From contig NZ_CP009285.1 in NCBI RefSeq assembly GCF_000758665.1, positions 4,278,001-4,342,000 of the forward strand: a stretch of DNA of 64,000 nucleotides. The letters run 5' to 3'. Position 1 is the stretch's first letter. Each line of letters opens with the position of its first letter. Under the pieces are notes generated by a model that saw only the letters and a list, made by a program, of their open reading frames with translations, ran no database searches and had not been told where the DNA came from. The translations under genes and the position numbers were made by a program. This document shows positions 1-8,206 of this stretch, in pieces. The DNA comes from Paenibacillus borealis. GTDB lineage: Bacteria > Bacillota > Bacilli > Paenibacillales > Paenibacillaceae.

Positions 1-2
1 GT

Positions 3-377
3 GTACTGAAGACCGGAAGCTGGAAAACCGCTGCGGTACAGACGGACCGGTACGGAATCAACTATTTACATGATGACAACAGCGGTAAAGGCAGCAAAAG
101 TGTTACCTTCACACCCGTCCTGCCCGTCACCGCCACTTATAGCGTCTATATGATGTGGCCGGAGCATTTTAACCGCTCCACTGCGATTCCTATTGAAATC
201 GTTCATGCTGGTGGAACGGCAACGCTAAATATCGACCAGACCTCCAATGGCGGGGTATGGAACTTAATCGGAACCTACACCTTCACTGCCGGCACCCCGG
301 GAAGTGTAACGATCCGCAACAATGGGACCACCGGCTATGTTGCCGCCGATGCCATCAGATTTGTACGTAACCCGTAG
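3..377 (+). CDS. C-terminal end of a secreted protein with golvesin-like domain (5' end outside window)
   Basis: The reading frame is open from the window edge to the TAG at 375-377, giving about 124 residues. The visible part begins GSWKTAAVQTDRYG, passes through a YMMWPEHFNRS segment and an HAGGTATLNIDQ segment, and ends AADAIRFVRNP. This order (W..., WP...N+R, Q...GGxWN..G, G.V.ADA.RF) is typical of the golvesin / Xly carbohydrate-binding-like beta-sandwich found at the C-terminus of secreted hydrolases and lyases. The catalytic part is not visible, so the enzyme activity is unknown. A rho-independent terminator follows at 443, so this is the last gene of its unit. Confidence 0.75.
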   Translation, partial: VLKTGSWKTAAVQTDRYGINYLHDDNSGKGSKSVTFTPVLPVTATYSVYMMWPEHFNRSTAIPIEIVHAGGTATLNIDQTSNGGVWNLIGTYTFTAGTPGSVTIRNNGTTGYVAADAIRFVRNP

Positions 378-442
378 TAAGCGGTGCTGAACTGGCCATC
401 CCTTTTGTGGAGCAGCACTGAAAGACAAGATCATATTTGCCT

Positions 443-469
443 AAAGCCGCCAAACTGGCGGCTTTTTTA
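443..469 (+). terminator. Rho-independent terminator
   Basis: GCCGCC and GGCGGC flank a short AAACT loop and are followed by TTTTTT. It ends the transcription unit of the golvesin-domain gene. Confidence 0.9.
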
Positions 470-524
470 CTATACAGGTCCTCCCAGTAACGTCCGGGAT
501 TGGGATTCCTTGCCGGAATGTTAA

Positions 525-539
525 CTGTAACTTTTACAG
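525..539. promoter_or_regulatory. Inverted repeat upstream of glpP
   Basis: CTGTAA-CTT-TTACAG is a perfect 6-bp inverted repeat about 100 bp before the glpP start. It could be an operator or a small hairpin in the leader. I see no clear sigma-A promoter beside it. The rest of 378-641 holds only the terminator and the glpP ribosome binding site. Confidence 0.3.
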
Positions 540-641
540 CGCTCTGATATTAAGCGAATAAAAGCTCTGTAACATAGAGTCTAGGACCAGCAGGAAAACA
601 AGCTGGAGGCAGCAAGCTATAAGTGAAGGGAGGATGCTTAC

Positions 642-1202
642 TTGAAGCATAACCCCATTATTGCCTCGATCACCGAGGAGTCACAGATTGATCAGGCGGT
701 TGCCTGCGGAGTGAAGCGTGTGAATCTGATGACCGGCAACATCAATAACCTGGAGCAGATTGTGAAGCCGCTGCGGCATGCAGGCAAGCAGGTCTTTGTC
801 CATGTGGAGATGGTCGGCGGAATTGGCAGAGATGCGGCGGCCATTCAGTATTTGGCCGAAGCCTTCCGGATCGACGGGATCATTACCACCAAGAGCAATG
901 CGATCGCCACAGCCAGAGCGCACGGGCTCGCCAGTATCCAGCGGGTCTTCGCCATTGATACGGCAGCGGTAGAGACTGCCCTGCGTATGATCAAGAACTG
1001 TAACCCCGACGAGGTCGAGCTGATGCCCGGACTGATGCCGAGGATTATCAGGGACATGAAGCAGCGCATTAAGCAGCCGCTGATCGTGGGCGGACTGATT
1101 AGGGAAAAGCAGGAAATCAGCAGTGCGCTGGACAGCGGTGCCGATTATGTCTCCATTGGGGACGCGGCCCTGTGGCAGTGGAAGCGTGAAACAAGTGAAT
1201 AA
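642..1202 (+). CDS. glpP: Glycerol-3-phosphate-responsive antiterminator GlpP
   Basis: 186 residues, the normal length for GlpP. The start is a TTG with a GGGAGG site 8 bases upstream. The protein shows the family landmarks: IASITEESQID at the N-terminus, RVNLMTGNI, VHVEMVGGIGRD, GIITTKSN, QRVFAIDT, DEVELMPGLMPRII, then a PLIVGGLI...ALDSGADYVSIGD phosphate-binding end of a TIM-barrel-like fold. In Bacillus, GlpP bound to glycerol-3-phosphate acts on leader RNA of glycerol genes to allow read-through of a terminator. Here it heads a glycerophosphodiesterase/Ugp-type operon on the same strand, so it probably senses the product of that operon. Whether it controls the leader at 1203-1366 is inference. 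Confidence 0.93.
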   Translation: MKHNPIIASITEESQIDQAVACGVKRVNLMTGNINNLEQIVKPLRHAGKQVFVHVEMVGGIGRDAAAIQYLAEAFRIDGIITTKSNAIATARAHGLASIQRVFAIDTAAVETALRMIKNCNPDEVELMPGLMPRIIRDMKQRIKQPLIVGGLIREKQEISSALDSGADYVSIGDAALWQWKRETSE

Positions 1203-1366
1203 AGTACCCCGGGGTGGAGACGATGAGAAAACCCAGCGGTCAGTCATTAGCATTCGATGGAGCCTTGTCAGGCTGTAATTGGAGGCTTAATTTCTGAAGC
1301 TGGTTTTTTTGTGCGGAAATTCCGGCGCAGAGAACCAGTGAACCTGAATGAAAGGAGCAAGCGCTG
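1203..1366 (+). promoter_or_regulatory. Leader between glpP and the HAD gene, candidate GlpP target with weak terminator
   Basis: This 164-base gap contains two competing short hairpins: AGCC-TTGTCA-GGCT at 1261-1274, and GGCTT...AAGCT followed by seven T at about 1284-1312. GlpP is encoded directly upstream and works on leader terminators in other Firmicutes, which makes this a plausible antitermination site. The stem before the T run is only about 5 bp, so the assignment is tentative. Confidence 0.35.
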
Positions 1367-2164
1367 ATGGACATCGCTTCATATGAAGCCTACTGCTTTG
1401 ATTTGGATGGTACTGTGCTGATTGGCGATCAGCTGCTTGCTGGCGTGGGGGAGACGATTGCAGAGCTGCGGCGAAGAGGCAGGAGAATTCTTTTTCTGAC
1501 CAACAGCTCGGTCCATTCTCCCCGGGATTGCCGGCGCAGGCTGGAACACATGGGGCTGGCCTGTGCAGAAGATGAAATATTGACGGCACTGTATGTCAGC
1601 GGCAGCTACTTCGCGCGGGAAGAGCCGGAAGCCAGGGTGTATCTGGTTGGAGAAGCGGTGATGCGAAGGCAGATGGAGGAGTCTGGAGTGGACGTCACTG
1701 AGGACCCGGAGGCAGCAACCCATGTACTGGTAGGCATGGACCGGGATTTCAATTACGGGAAGCTGGTGCTAGGAATGAGAGCGGCAAGAGGAGGCGCCAG
1801 GCTGGTGGCGGTCAATCCCGATCCGGCCTGCCCGGTGCCCGGAGGTTATATCCCGGATACCTGGGCGATTGTAAAAGCGCTGGAAACTGCGGCCGGGACA
1901 GAGGCTGAGCTGATTATTGGCAAGCCTTCCCCCTATTATGCGCAGGAGGCGCTTCGCCTGCTGGCTTGTCCCCCGGAGCAATGCCTGATGGTGGGCGACC
2001 GGCTGGAGACAGATATTCTGATGGGAAACAGCAGCGGCATGCAAACAGCCCTAGTCCTTACCGGAGTGAGCACAAGAGCGGATATCGGGCGGCAGCAGAT
2101 TGTTCCGGGTTATGTACTGAACTCGCTGGCCGATCTGTTCAACAAGCAAGCCGAACCCCAATAA
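1367..2164 (+). CDS. HAD-superfamily IIA (NagD/AraL-like) phosphatase
   Basis: 265 residues, ATG start with AAAGGAGC upstream. Motif I is CFDLDGTVLIGD (nucleophile Asp in DLDGT), motif II is FLTNSS, motif III includes the Lys of GKPSP, and motif IV is MVGDRLETDI. The large C2A cap between motifs II and III (roughly residues 60-175) is the subfamily IIA arrangement of NagD, AraL and p-nitrophenyl phosphatases, which act on small sugar or polyol phosphates. Lying between glpP and two glycerophosphodiesterase genes, glycerol-phosphate or a related phosphate ester is a reasonable substrate; that is inference. It begins the run of closely spaced genes that continues to 7887. Confidence 0.85.
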   Translation: MDIASYEAYCFDLDGTVLIGDQLLAGVGETIAELRRRGRRILFLTNSSVHSPRDCRRRLEHMGLACAEDEILTALYVSGSYFAREEPEARVYLVGEAVMRRQMEESGVDVTEDPEAATHVLVGMDRDFNYGKLVLGMRAARGGARLVAVNPDPACPVPGGYIPDTWAIVKALETAAGTEAELIIGKPSPYYAQEALRLLACPPEQCLMVGDRLETDILMGNSSGMQTALVLTGVSTRADIGRQQIVPGYVLNSLADLFNKQAEPQ

Positions 2165-2181
2165 CAGGAGGATGAGAAACT

Positions 2182-2925
2182 ATGCAGGATTGTAAAATAC
2201 TCGCCCACCGCGGCGCAAGCGCCTATGCACCGGAGAATACACTGGAAGCCTTCAGGCTCGCGGTGCAGCAGCATGCCGACGGTCTGGAAATCGACATTCA
2301 CCTGACCAAAGACGGAGAGATCGTAGTGATTCATGATGATACCATCGACCGCACCTCAGACGGTAAAGGGGATATTATGGCCTACACGCTAGCTGAGCTG
2401 AAGGCCTTCCGCTTCAATAAGGGCTTCGAGGAGCAATACCCGGAAGCTCAGATTCCTACTCTGCGCGAAGTGCTGGAACTGGTGAAGGAGCATGATCTAT
2501 ATCTGAACATCGAAGTGAAGGATATTCTCTCCAAGTCGGAGCTGTATAACGGACTCGGGAAAGAGGCGGCGAAGCTGGTCGAGGAGTATGGCCTCAGCGG
2601 ACAAGTAATCTTTTCTTCCTTCAATCATTCGTCCATGGTGCGGCTCAAGGAGTCTTGCCCGGAGATGCGGACAGCGCTGCTCTACATTGCAGGATTGTAC
2701 GAGGGCGGTAAATATGCGCAAATGACCGGTGCCGATGCTCTTCATCCCTTATACATCGGGGTCAACCGCGAACTTGTCGAAGAAGCACACGCAGCAGGTG
2801 TTCAGGTCAACGCTTGGACAGTGAATGATCTGGAGCATATCCGCATGATGCTGGAGGCCGGTGTAGACGCGATCATCACTGACCGTCCGGATGTCTGCTA
2901 TCCGCTTAGAGAGGTAAACGCATGA
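2182..2925 (+). CDS. Glycerophosphodiester phosphodiesterase, copy 1
   Basis: 247 residues with an AGGAGG site just upstream. GDPD family landmarks are present: AHRGASAYAPENT (His9), GLEIDIHLTKDG with metal ligands Glu36 and Asp38, and VVIHDDTIDRT with catalytic His51, then NIEVKD and a C-terminal NAWTVND...GVDAIITDRPD. The enzyme splits glycerophosphodiesters into glycerol-3-phosphate and an alcohol. No signal peptide, so it is cytoplasmic and would act after import by the Ugp-type transporter downstream. It overlaps the next gene by 4 bases (ATGA), indicating translational coupling. Confidence 0.93.
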   Translation: MQDCKILAHRGASAYAPENTLEAFRLAVQQHADGLEIDIHLTKDGEIVVIHDDTIDRTSDGKGDIMAYTLAELKAFRFNKGFEEQYPEAQIPTLREVLELVKEHDLYLNIEVKDILSKSELYNGLGKEAAKLVEEYGLSGQVIFSSFNHSSMVRLKESCPEMRTALLYIAGLYEGGKYAQMTGADALHPLYIGVNRELVEEAHAAGVQVNAWTVNDLEHIRMMLEAGVDAIITDRPDVCYPLREVNA

Positions 2926-3656
2926 AGCAGACACAGATACTGGCTCACCGGGGTGCAAGCGCCTATGCACCGGAGAATACGATGGCCGCATTCGGGCTGG
3001 CCCTCGACATGGGGGCGCATGGCATTGAATTGGATGTGCAGCTGACCCGGGACGGGAAGCTGGTGGTGATCCATGACCTGTCCATTGACCGGACTTCGGA
3101 CGGGACAGGTCTGGTTGGAGAGCTGACACTGGAGGAACTGCGTCAATATGATTTCTCGTATGCTTTTGCCGGGAAATACGGAACGGACGGAAGCCGCCTG
3201 CCCGAGCTTGGCGAGGTGATGGAGTTCGCGATGAACCACGGGCTGTACATCAACATTGAGACGAAGGATTATTCCCGGCCTTACGGTGAAGTGAATATGC
3301 GGACAGCGGAGCTGGTGTGCCGCTATGGCTACACAGAGAATACGCTGATCTCTTCGATCAATCACAATGCCGTAGCCCGGCTGAAGCGTGACTACCCGGA
3401 TCTCAGGACGGCGATTGCGTTCATGGAGAGCTTCTATCGGCTGGAGGAATATGCGGCGAATTGCCGGGCGGACGTGCTGCATCCGTATTATCAGGGCGTA
3501 GATGAAGACTTCATGGAGCTGGCAAACCGCAGCCGGTTCGAGGTTAATCCCTGGACGGTGGATGATGAGGCGGAGATGATCCGCTTGCGGAATCTGGGGG
3601 TTACCCGGATTATGACCAATAAACCGGACCTTGCCCGGGAGTGCCTGAAGAACTGA
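2922..3656 (+). CDS. Glycerophosphodiester phosphodiesterase, copy 2
   Basis: 244 residues, starting inside the stop of copy 1. It keeps His9, Glu36, Asp38 and His51 in the same numbering as copy 1, and the same HRGASAYAPENT opening. The first 60 residues are very alike while the C-terminal halves differ, so this is a tandem duplication that has diverged in the substrate-facing part. It ends PWTVDD...GVTRIMTNKPD. It probably takes a different head-group diester than copy 1; that is inference. Confidence 0.92.
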   Translation: MKQTQILAHRGASAYAPENTMAAFGLALDMGAHGIELDVQLTRDGKLVVIHDLSIDRTSDGTGLVGELTLEELRQYDFSYAFAGKYGTDGSRLPELGEVMEFAMNHGLYINIETKDYSRPYGEVNMRTAELVCRYGYTENTLISSINHNAVARLKRDYPDLRTAIAFMESFYRLEEYAANCRADVLHPYYQGVDEDFMELANRSRFEVNPWTVDDEAEMIRLRNLGVTRIMTNKPDLARECLKN

Positions 3657-3702
3657 GAGATGAATGGAAGCAGGCGGAAGAATACGGCTGGAGGAGGAGA
3701 AT

Positions 3703-4794
3703 ATGAGCGGCATCGTTCTGGAGAAGGTAACCAAGAAATACGGCGATAAGCTGATTATTGAGGATTTGAATCTGACGATTGAGAGCGGCAGCTTCACGGT
3801 GCTGGTCGGCCCTTCCGGGTGCGGCAAGTCGACAACGCTTAGAATGATTGCCGGACTGGAGCATTCCTCGGAGGGATCGATTCACATTGGCGGTGTAAAT
3901 ATGAATCAGGTTGAGCCGGGCAGACGGAATCTGGCCATGGTGTTTCAGAATTATGCCTTGTACCCGACCATGACAGTCGAGAAGAATATCGAGTACGGGT
4001 TGAAAAATAATAAAGTCCCGAAGGAGGAACGCAAGCGGCTGATTGCTGAAATTGCGGAGACCGTCGGACTCACCAGGCATTTGCACAAAAAGCCGGAGTT
4101 TCTCTCCGGCGGGGAACGCCAGCGGGTCGCCTTGGCGCGGGCCATGGTGAAGAAACCAGCCGTGTTCCTGATGGACGAACCGCTGTCCAATCTGGATGCC
4201 AAGCTGAGGCAGCAGATGCGGGCGGAGCTGATCGAGCTGCATAAGAAGCTTGGCGCGACCTTTGTCTATGTGACCCATGATCAGGTGGAGGCCATGAGCA
4301 TGGGCACCCGGATCGTGCTGATGGATGGCGGGAAGGTCATGCAGGAGGATAACCCGCACAACCTGTATTACAATCCTGCTAACCTGTTCTCCAGCCGTTT
4401 CATCGGCACCCCGCCCATGAATATTCTCGCCCTGGACCGCTGCGGGGAAGACATCCGTAAGCTGGCTCCGCCGCAGGCCAAGGTTCTCGGCTTCCGCCCG
4501 GAGAAGGCGAAATTTGCCCTGGAGCCGGGAATGGAGCCGGACAATACCGTTAGCCTGGCGGGTATGCTCTGCGGCCGGGAGCTGCTCGGATCGGAGATTA
4601 TCTACAAGGTGCAGCTGGAGAACGGGCTCAGCATCTCCGTGAAATGCTTTGACCGTCCGGAACGCGAGCTGGAAGCCGTTAGACTCTATGTAAAGAAGGA
4701 GCATCTGGCATTCTTCGACGCGCAGGAGCAGCGGATACGGGAAGCTACAACGTCCGGGGACGGTGCAGCCGGAAACACCGGTGAATCGGCATGA
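3703..4794 (+). CDS. UgpC/MsmK-type ABC transporter ATP-binding protein
   Basis: 363 residues. An in-frame ATG exists at 3664, but the GGAGGAGGA site at 3690-3698 fits the ATG at 3703. Walker A is GPSGCGKST (residues 36-44), the signature is LSGGERQRVALARA, Walker B is VFLMDEPLSNLD, followed by the H-loop VTHDQVEAMSM. After about residue 235 comes a C-terminal beta domain containing VLGFRPEKAKF, as in UgpC, MalK and MsmK. It energises the two permeases that follow, and its stop overlaps the next start by 4 bases. A dedicated ATPase inside the operon contrasts with the ATPase-less importers at 32126 and 61391. Confidence 0.93.
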   Translation: MSGIVLEKVTKKYGDKLIIEDLNLTIESGSFTVLVGPSGCGKSTTLRMIAGLEHSSEGSIHIGGVNMNQVEPGRRNLAMVFQNYALYPTMTVEKNIEYGLKNNKVPKEERKRLIAEIAETVGLTRHLHKKPEFLSGGERQRVALARAMVKKPAVFLMDEPLSNLDAKLRQQMRAELIELHKKLGATFVYVTHDQVEAMSMGTRIVLMDGGKVMQEDNPHNLYYNPANLFSSRFIGTPPMNILALDRCGEDIRKLAPPQAKVLGFRPEKAKFALEPGMEPDNTVSLAGMLCGRELLGSEIIYKVQLENGLSISVKCFDRPERELEAVRLYVKKEHLAFFDAQEQRIREATTSGDGAAGNTGESA

Positions 4795-5669
4795 AGCGGC
4801 TGCGCCCGTCCGTGCAGGTGCTTCCCTATCTGCTGGTGGCACCGGCAGTAATCATCCTGACCGTATTTTATCTCTATCCGATTCTGTACAACATCTATTT
4901 GAGCTTCTTCACCTGGAATATGCGCGGGCCGATGAAGTTCGCAGGGCTTAGCAACTACGCAGAGCTGTTCAGCGGCCGGGATTTCCTCCATACCCTGCTC
5001 AATACGCTGCTGTACATGGTAATGGACGTTGGACTGGTAATGGTGCTGGCGATGGGGTTGGCGCTCTTTTTACAGAAAAATACGCCGCTGAACCGGTTCA
5101 TCCAGACGCTGAGCTTCACGCCCAACATCATCTCACTGGTATCTGTCTCCCTTATCTGGATGTGGCTCATGAACACGGATACGGGGCTGTTCAATTATCT
5201 GCTGTCTGTGCTGGGAGCAGCGCCGGTGGGCTGGCTGACCGATAAGGATGTGGCGCTGTTCTCACTGGTGCTGGTCTCCGTCTGGAAATCCGTCGGATTC
5301 AATGCGCTGATCATTTGCTCCGCCTTGGGCTCTATTCCGGGTTATCTCTATGAGGCTGCGGCTCTGGACAATGCGTCCAAGCGTTCCGTTTTCTTTCAAA
5401 TTACGCTGAAAATGATCTCACCGACCTTGTTCTTCCTGATCCTGATGAATATCATCGGCTCCTTTCAGGTGTTCGAGACGATCAATATCATGACGCAGGG
5501 CGGTCCGTCCAATGCCACGAACACTCTGATTTTCAGCATTTATAAGCAGAGCTTCGAATATTACCGGGTCGGCTACGCTTCCGCGATGGCGGTGGTGCTG
5601 ATGGGTATCGTGGGGCTGATTACGATTTTCTACTTCAAAGCACTGAATAAACGGGTTCATTACCGCTAA
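4791..5669 (+). CDS. UgpA-type ABC transporter permease
   Basis: 292 residues with six predicted membrane segments. It begins with the MKRLRPSVQVLPYLLVAPA opening of CUT1 permeases. The cytoplasmic EAA loop is YEAAALDNASKRSVFFQITLK-like around residues 185-205. ATGA overlap with the ATPase gene. It forms the channel with the following permease and probably carries glycerol-3-phosphate or glycerophosphodiesters, judging from the enzymes in the operon. Confidence 0.9.
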   Translation: MKRLRPSVQVLPYLLVAPAVIILTVFYLYPILYNIYLSFFTWNMRGPMKFAGLSNYAELFSGRDFLHTLLNTLLYMVMDVGLVMVLAMGLALFLQKNTPLNRFIQTLSFTPNIISLVSVSLIWMWLMNTDTGLFNYLLSVLGAAPVGWLTDKDVALFSLVLVSVWKSVGFNALIICSALGSIPGYLYEAAALDNASKRSVFFQITLKMISPTLFFLILMNIIGSFQVFETINIMTQGGPSNATNTLIFSIYKQSFEYYRVGYASAMAVVLMGIVGLITIFYFKALNKRVHYR

Positions 5670-5681
5670 AGGGGTGAGACA

Positions 5682-6509
5682 ATGAGAGTTTGGCTCCGGC
5701 TGCCGGGCGCAGGACTGCGGATCATAATATCGGTGCTGCTGATCGTGATCTTCCTGATGCCATTCTATTGGATGATCCTCACCGCGTTCAAGACGCTGGG
5801 CGAGGTGCTCCGGATGCCGCCGAAATTCTGGGTGGACTCGCTGCAGTGGCAGAACTTCCGGGATGCTTTTACAAGGATTAATTTCCTGCATTATACCCGC
5901 AATTCCCTGATTATTACGCTCGGGACGATGATCGGCCAGCTGGTTGTTGTAGTGCCGGCGGCTTATGCGTTCGCAAGATATCAGTTCAAAGGTAAAAATG
6001 CGCTGTTCGGCATCGTACTCGCCACCATGATGATTCCGGGCCAGCTGATCTTCCTGCCGATCTTCGTCATGTTTGCGAAGTCCGGGCTGCTGAACACTTA
6101 TGTATCGCTCATCGTGCCCTTCATTGCCAGCGGTACGGCTATCTTCATGCTGCGTCAGACCTTCATGCAGGTGCCGGATTCCCAGCTGGAGGCTGCCCGT
6201 CTCGATAATGCCAGTGAATTCAGAATCATCTACACGATCATGATGCCTGCGGCTGTACCCACCTTGTCCACACTCGCGCTGCTGACGTTCATCGGGACGT
6301 GGAATAGTTACTTTTTCCCGCTGGTATGGACCACAACGGATGCTGTCCGTACCTTGCCGCTCGGAATTCAGAAGCTTCAGGATGTGGAGGGACTCAGCCC
6401 GCAGATCGTGATGGCCGGGAATATGATGCTGATCGTGCCGATTCTGCTCGTCTTCCTGATTGCGCGCAAACAGATTATCAAAGCGTTCACCTACATGGGA
6501 GTGAAGTAG
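5682..6509 (+). CDS. UgpE-type ABC transporter permease
   Basis: 275 residues, six predicted membrane helices, ATG start 12 bases after the previous stop with GGGGTGAG as ribosome binding site. The EAA loop is LEAARLDNASEFRIIYTIMMP, and the C-terminus is IARKQIIKAFTYMGVK, close to the usual ...G...GAVKG ending of UgpE/MalG-type proteins. It is the second channel subunit of the Ugp-type importer. Confidence 0.9.
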   Translation: MRVWLRLPGAGLRIIISVLLIVIFLMPFYWMILTAFKTLGEVLRMPPKFWVDSLQWQNFRDAFTRINFLHYTRNSLIITLGTMIGQLVVVVPAAYAFARYQFKGKNALFGIVLATMMIPGQLIFLPIFVMFAKSGLLNTYVSLIVPFIASGTAIFMLRQTFMQVPDSQLEAARLDNASEFRIIYTIMMPAAVPTLSTLALLTFIGTWNSYFFPLVWTTTDAVRTLPLGIQKLQDVEGLSPQIVMAGNMMLIVPILLVFLIARKQIIKAFTYMGVK

Positions 6510-6576
6510 CGGGATTGAGCCTGCGGCCTTGCATGTTGAATACCAAATACAGCAGTTCATGGAGGAGAAACGAATA

Positions 6577-7887
6577 ATGAATGTATGGGGAACAAGAGTT
6601 ACTCCGCTGCTCGCCACTATTGCCCTGACCGCCGTACTTGCAGGCTGTGCCACCACCGAAGCCGAATCCAGTGTAGCGGCCTATGAGAAAGGTGATTCCG
6701 TCCTCGAACTGAACTTCTGGACCTCCGCCGTGGAGGATGTGAACCAGAACCTGGTGGACCAGTTCAACGAGACCAAGGGAGCCGAGCTGAACATCCATGT
6801 GAATGCCGAATATCAGGGCGATTACTGGGAAATGCAGCAGAAGATCAACGCCGCAGCCATAGCGGGTACGCTGCCGAATGTTTTTATTGATGAAGTAGCC
6901 ATGACTAAGGGCTTTGCCGACAGTGACATTATTGCCAATCTGGAACCGTTCATTGAAACGGACAAGTTCGACACCTCGGATTTCAAAATCGGCGACCTTG
7001 GCAACCTGTATCTGGGCGATGACCTGTACGCATTTCCGCATATGCGGAGTGTACCCGTGATGTATGTAAACAAGACGCTCGCCGCTAAAGAGGGGCTGGA
7101 TCCGAACGGTCCGGCGACCTTTGCCGAACTGGAGGCCTATCTGCAGACCGCATACGATGCTACCGGCCAGCCGCCGATGTACCTGTTCAACTATGATTTC
7201 TGGGTGATGGAGGCGCTGCTGCATTCGTACTCGGATACCAGTGTGGTCAATGAGGATGAGACGAAGTCCAATATCAACAGCAAAGGCGCAGTGAAGCTAA
7301 TCACCTTCATTGAGGATCTGGAATCCAAGGGTCTGATCAAAGTACTCGGGGTCACGGACAAGGATGCCTACTATGCCTCCATTGCCAATCCTGGCACAGC
7401 GCTGATCTTCTCCAGTGTCGGCGGCTACAAAACCTTCGCAGGCATGGCCGCAGAGAGTGGAATTGATCTTGGCGTATCGATGATCCCTGCCGGAGAAGAC
7501 GGCAAACGGGGCGTCCCGGTCGGCGGATCGAATACGTATCTGGCGAATACGGGAACGGATAATGAGAAGGCGGCCGCTTTCGAATTCATGAAATGGCTGT
7601 CGGATACCGAACAGGCGGCGTATGCTTCCGCCAATACCGGATATCTTCCGACCCGCCTTACTTCCCTGGACACAGACTTGATGAAAGAGACCATAGCTGC
7701 TTTCCCTGGCTACAAGGTCGCTTCCGATGAGCTGGAATTCAGCAAAATGCGTCCGATGACCGGCACCTACCATGAGATTGAAGATCTGATGGGCACGCGC
7801 ATTAACGATATTTGGCTGGAGAACCTGCCAATCCAGGAAAGCCTGGACACCCTCGCCAAAGAGGTGGATGACATTCTAAACCGCTAA
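6577..7887 (+). CDS. UgpB-type solute-binding lipoprotein
   Basis: 436 residues from the ATG at 6577, chosen because GGAGGA lies at 6561-6566; upstream in-frame ATGs lack a site. A basic, hydrophobic signal ends in the lipobox LAGC (Cys24), so the mature protein is a membrane-anchored lipoprotein. The rest is a family 1 extracellular binding protein (LELNFWTSAVEDVNQNL..., GVPVGGSNTYLAN, AAAFEFMKWLSD). It is placed last in the operon, after the permeases, unlike the SBP-first order at 32126. A strong terminator follows. Confidence 0.92.
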   Translation: MNVWGTRVTPLLATIALTAVLAGCATTEAESSVAAYEKGDSVLELNFWTSAVEDVNQNLVDQFNETKGAELNIHVNAEYQGDYWEMQQKINAAAIAGTLPNVFIDEVAMTKGFADSDIIANLEPFIETDKFDTSDFKIGDLGNLYLGDDLYAFPHMRSVPVMYVNKTLAAKEGLDPNGPATFAELEAYLQTAYDATGQPPMYLFNYDFWVMEALLHSYSDTSVVNEDETKSNINSKGAVKLITFIEDLESKGLIKVLGVTDKDAYYASIANPGTALIFSSVGGYKTFAGMAAESGIDLGVSMIPAGEDGKRGVPVGGSNTYLANTGTDNEKAAAFEFMKWLSDTEQAAYASANTGYLPTRLTSLDTDLMKETIAAFPGYKVASDELEFSKMRPMTGTYHEIEDLMGTRINDIWLENLPIQESLDTLAKEVDDILNR

Positions 7888-7909
7888 TGAGGGATGATGT
7901 TTAAACAAG

Positions 7910-7956
7910 CAGAGCAGTGAATCTCCGGAAACGGGAGAATCGCTGCTCTGTTTTTT
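7910..7956 (+). terminator. Rho-independent terminator of the glp/ugp operon
   Basis: CAGAGCAGTGA pairs with TCGCTGCTCTG around an inner TCTCC/GGAGA stem, followed by TTTTTT. Confidence 0.93.
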
Positions 7957-8075
7957 GGGTTCACTGCCGCTGGCTTCTGCGCCTCATGGGCAAATTCACC
8001 TATGCTATTCATTCTTTGACGAATATGGGCTATACTGAAGTTTCTGTTAATCTATATCCGCAAAAATATATGTAA

Positions 8076-8186
8076 TCGCTGAATTCCGTAATGGAAGCGG
8101 GGAAACCAAGTTTTCAGGGGTGAATCTCGAGAAATCGAGTAGGGCTACTCTTCAAGCCCGAATCCGGCAGCTAACCCCGTAAGCGA
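8076..8186 (+). promoter_or_regulatory. c-di-AMP riboswitch (ydaO-yuaA family)
   Basis: The stretch matches the ydaO-yuaA aptamer along its length. P1 is TCGCT (8076) with AGCGA (8182). Between them come GAATTCCGTAATGG, GGGGAAACCAAG, a GGGGTGAATCTC block with its own CTCGA/TCGAG hairpin, GGGCTACTCTTCAAGCCC, then the highly conserved GAATCCGGCAGCTAACCCCG. In known cases this RNA binds c-di-AMP and switches genes off, mostly cell-wall hydrolases and potassium transporters. Here the 3' side of P1 ends only about 20 bases before the alpha/beta hydrolase start, and no terminator hairpin fits between, so control may be at translation. Confidence 0.93.
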
Positions 8187-8206
8187 CATGAGAGGATGCA
8201 CAGGTA

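Noticed and set aside
3610..4842. 410-codon open frame on the - strand
   Set aside because: Antisense to the UgpC-type ATPase gene; no recognisable motif.
5418..6656. 412-codon open frame on the - strand
   Set aside because: Antisense to two clear ABC permease genes; His/Arg/Gln-rich sequence with no family features.
8016..8036. TTGACG and TATACT before the riboswitch as a promoter
   Set aside because: Only 9 bp lie between the hexamers, too short for sigma-A; the real promoter of the riboswitch transcript could not be fixed.
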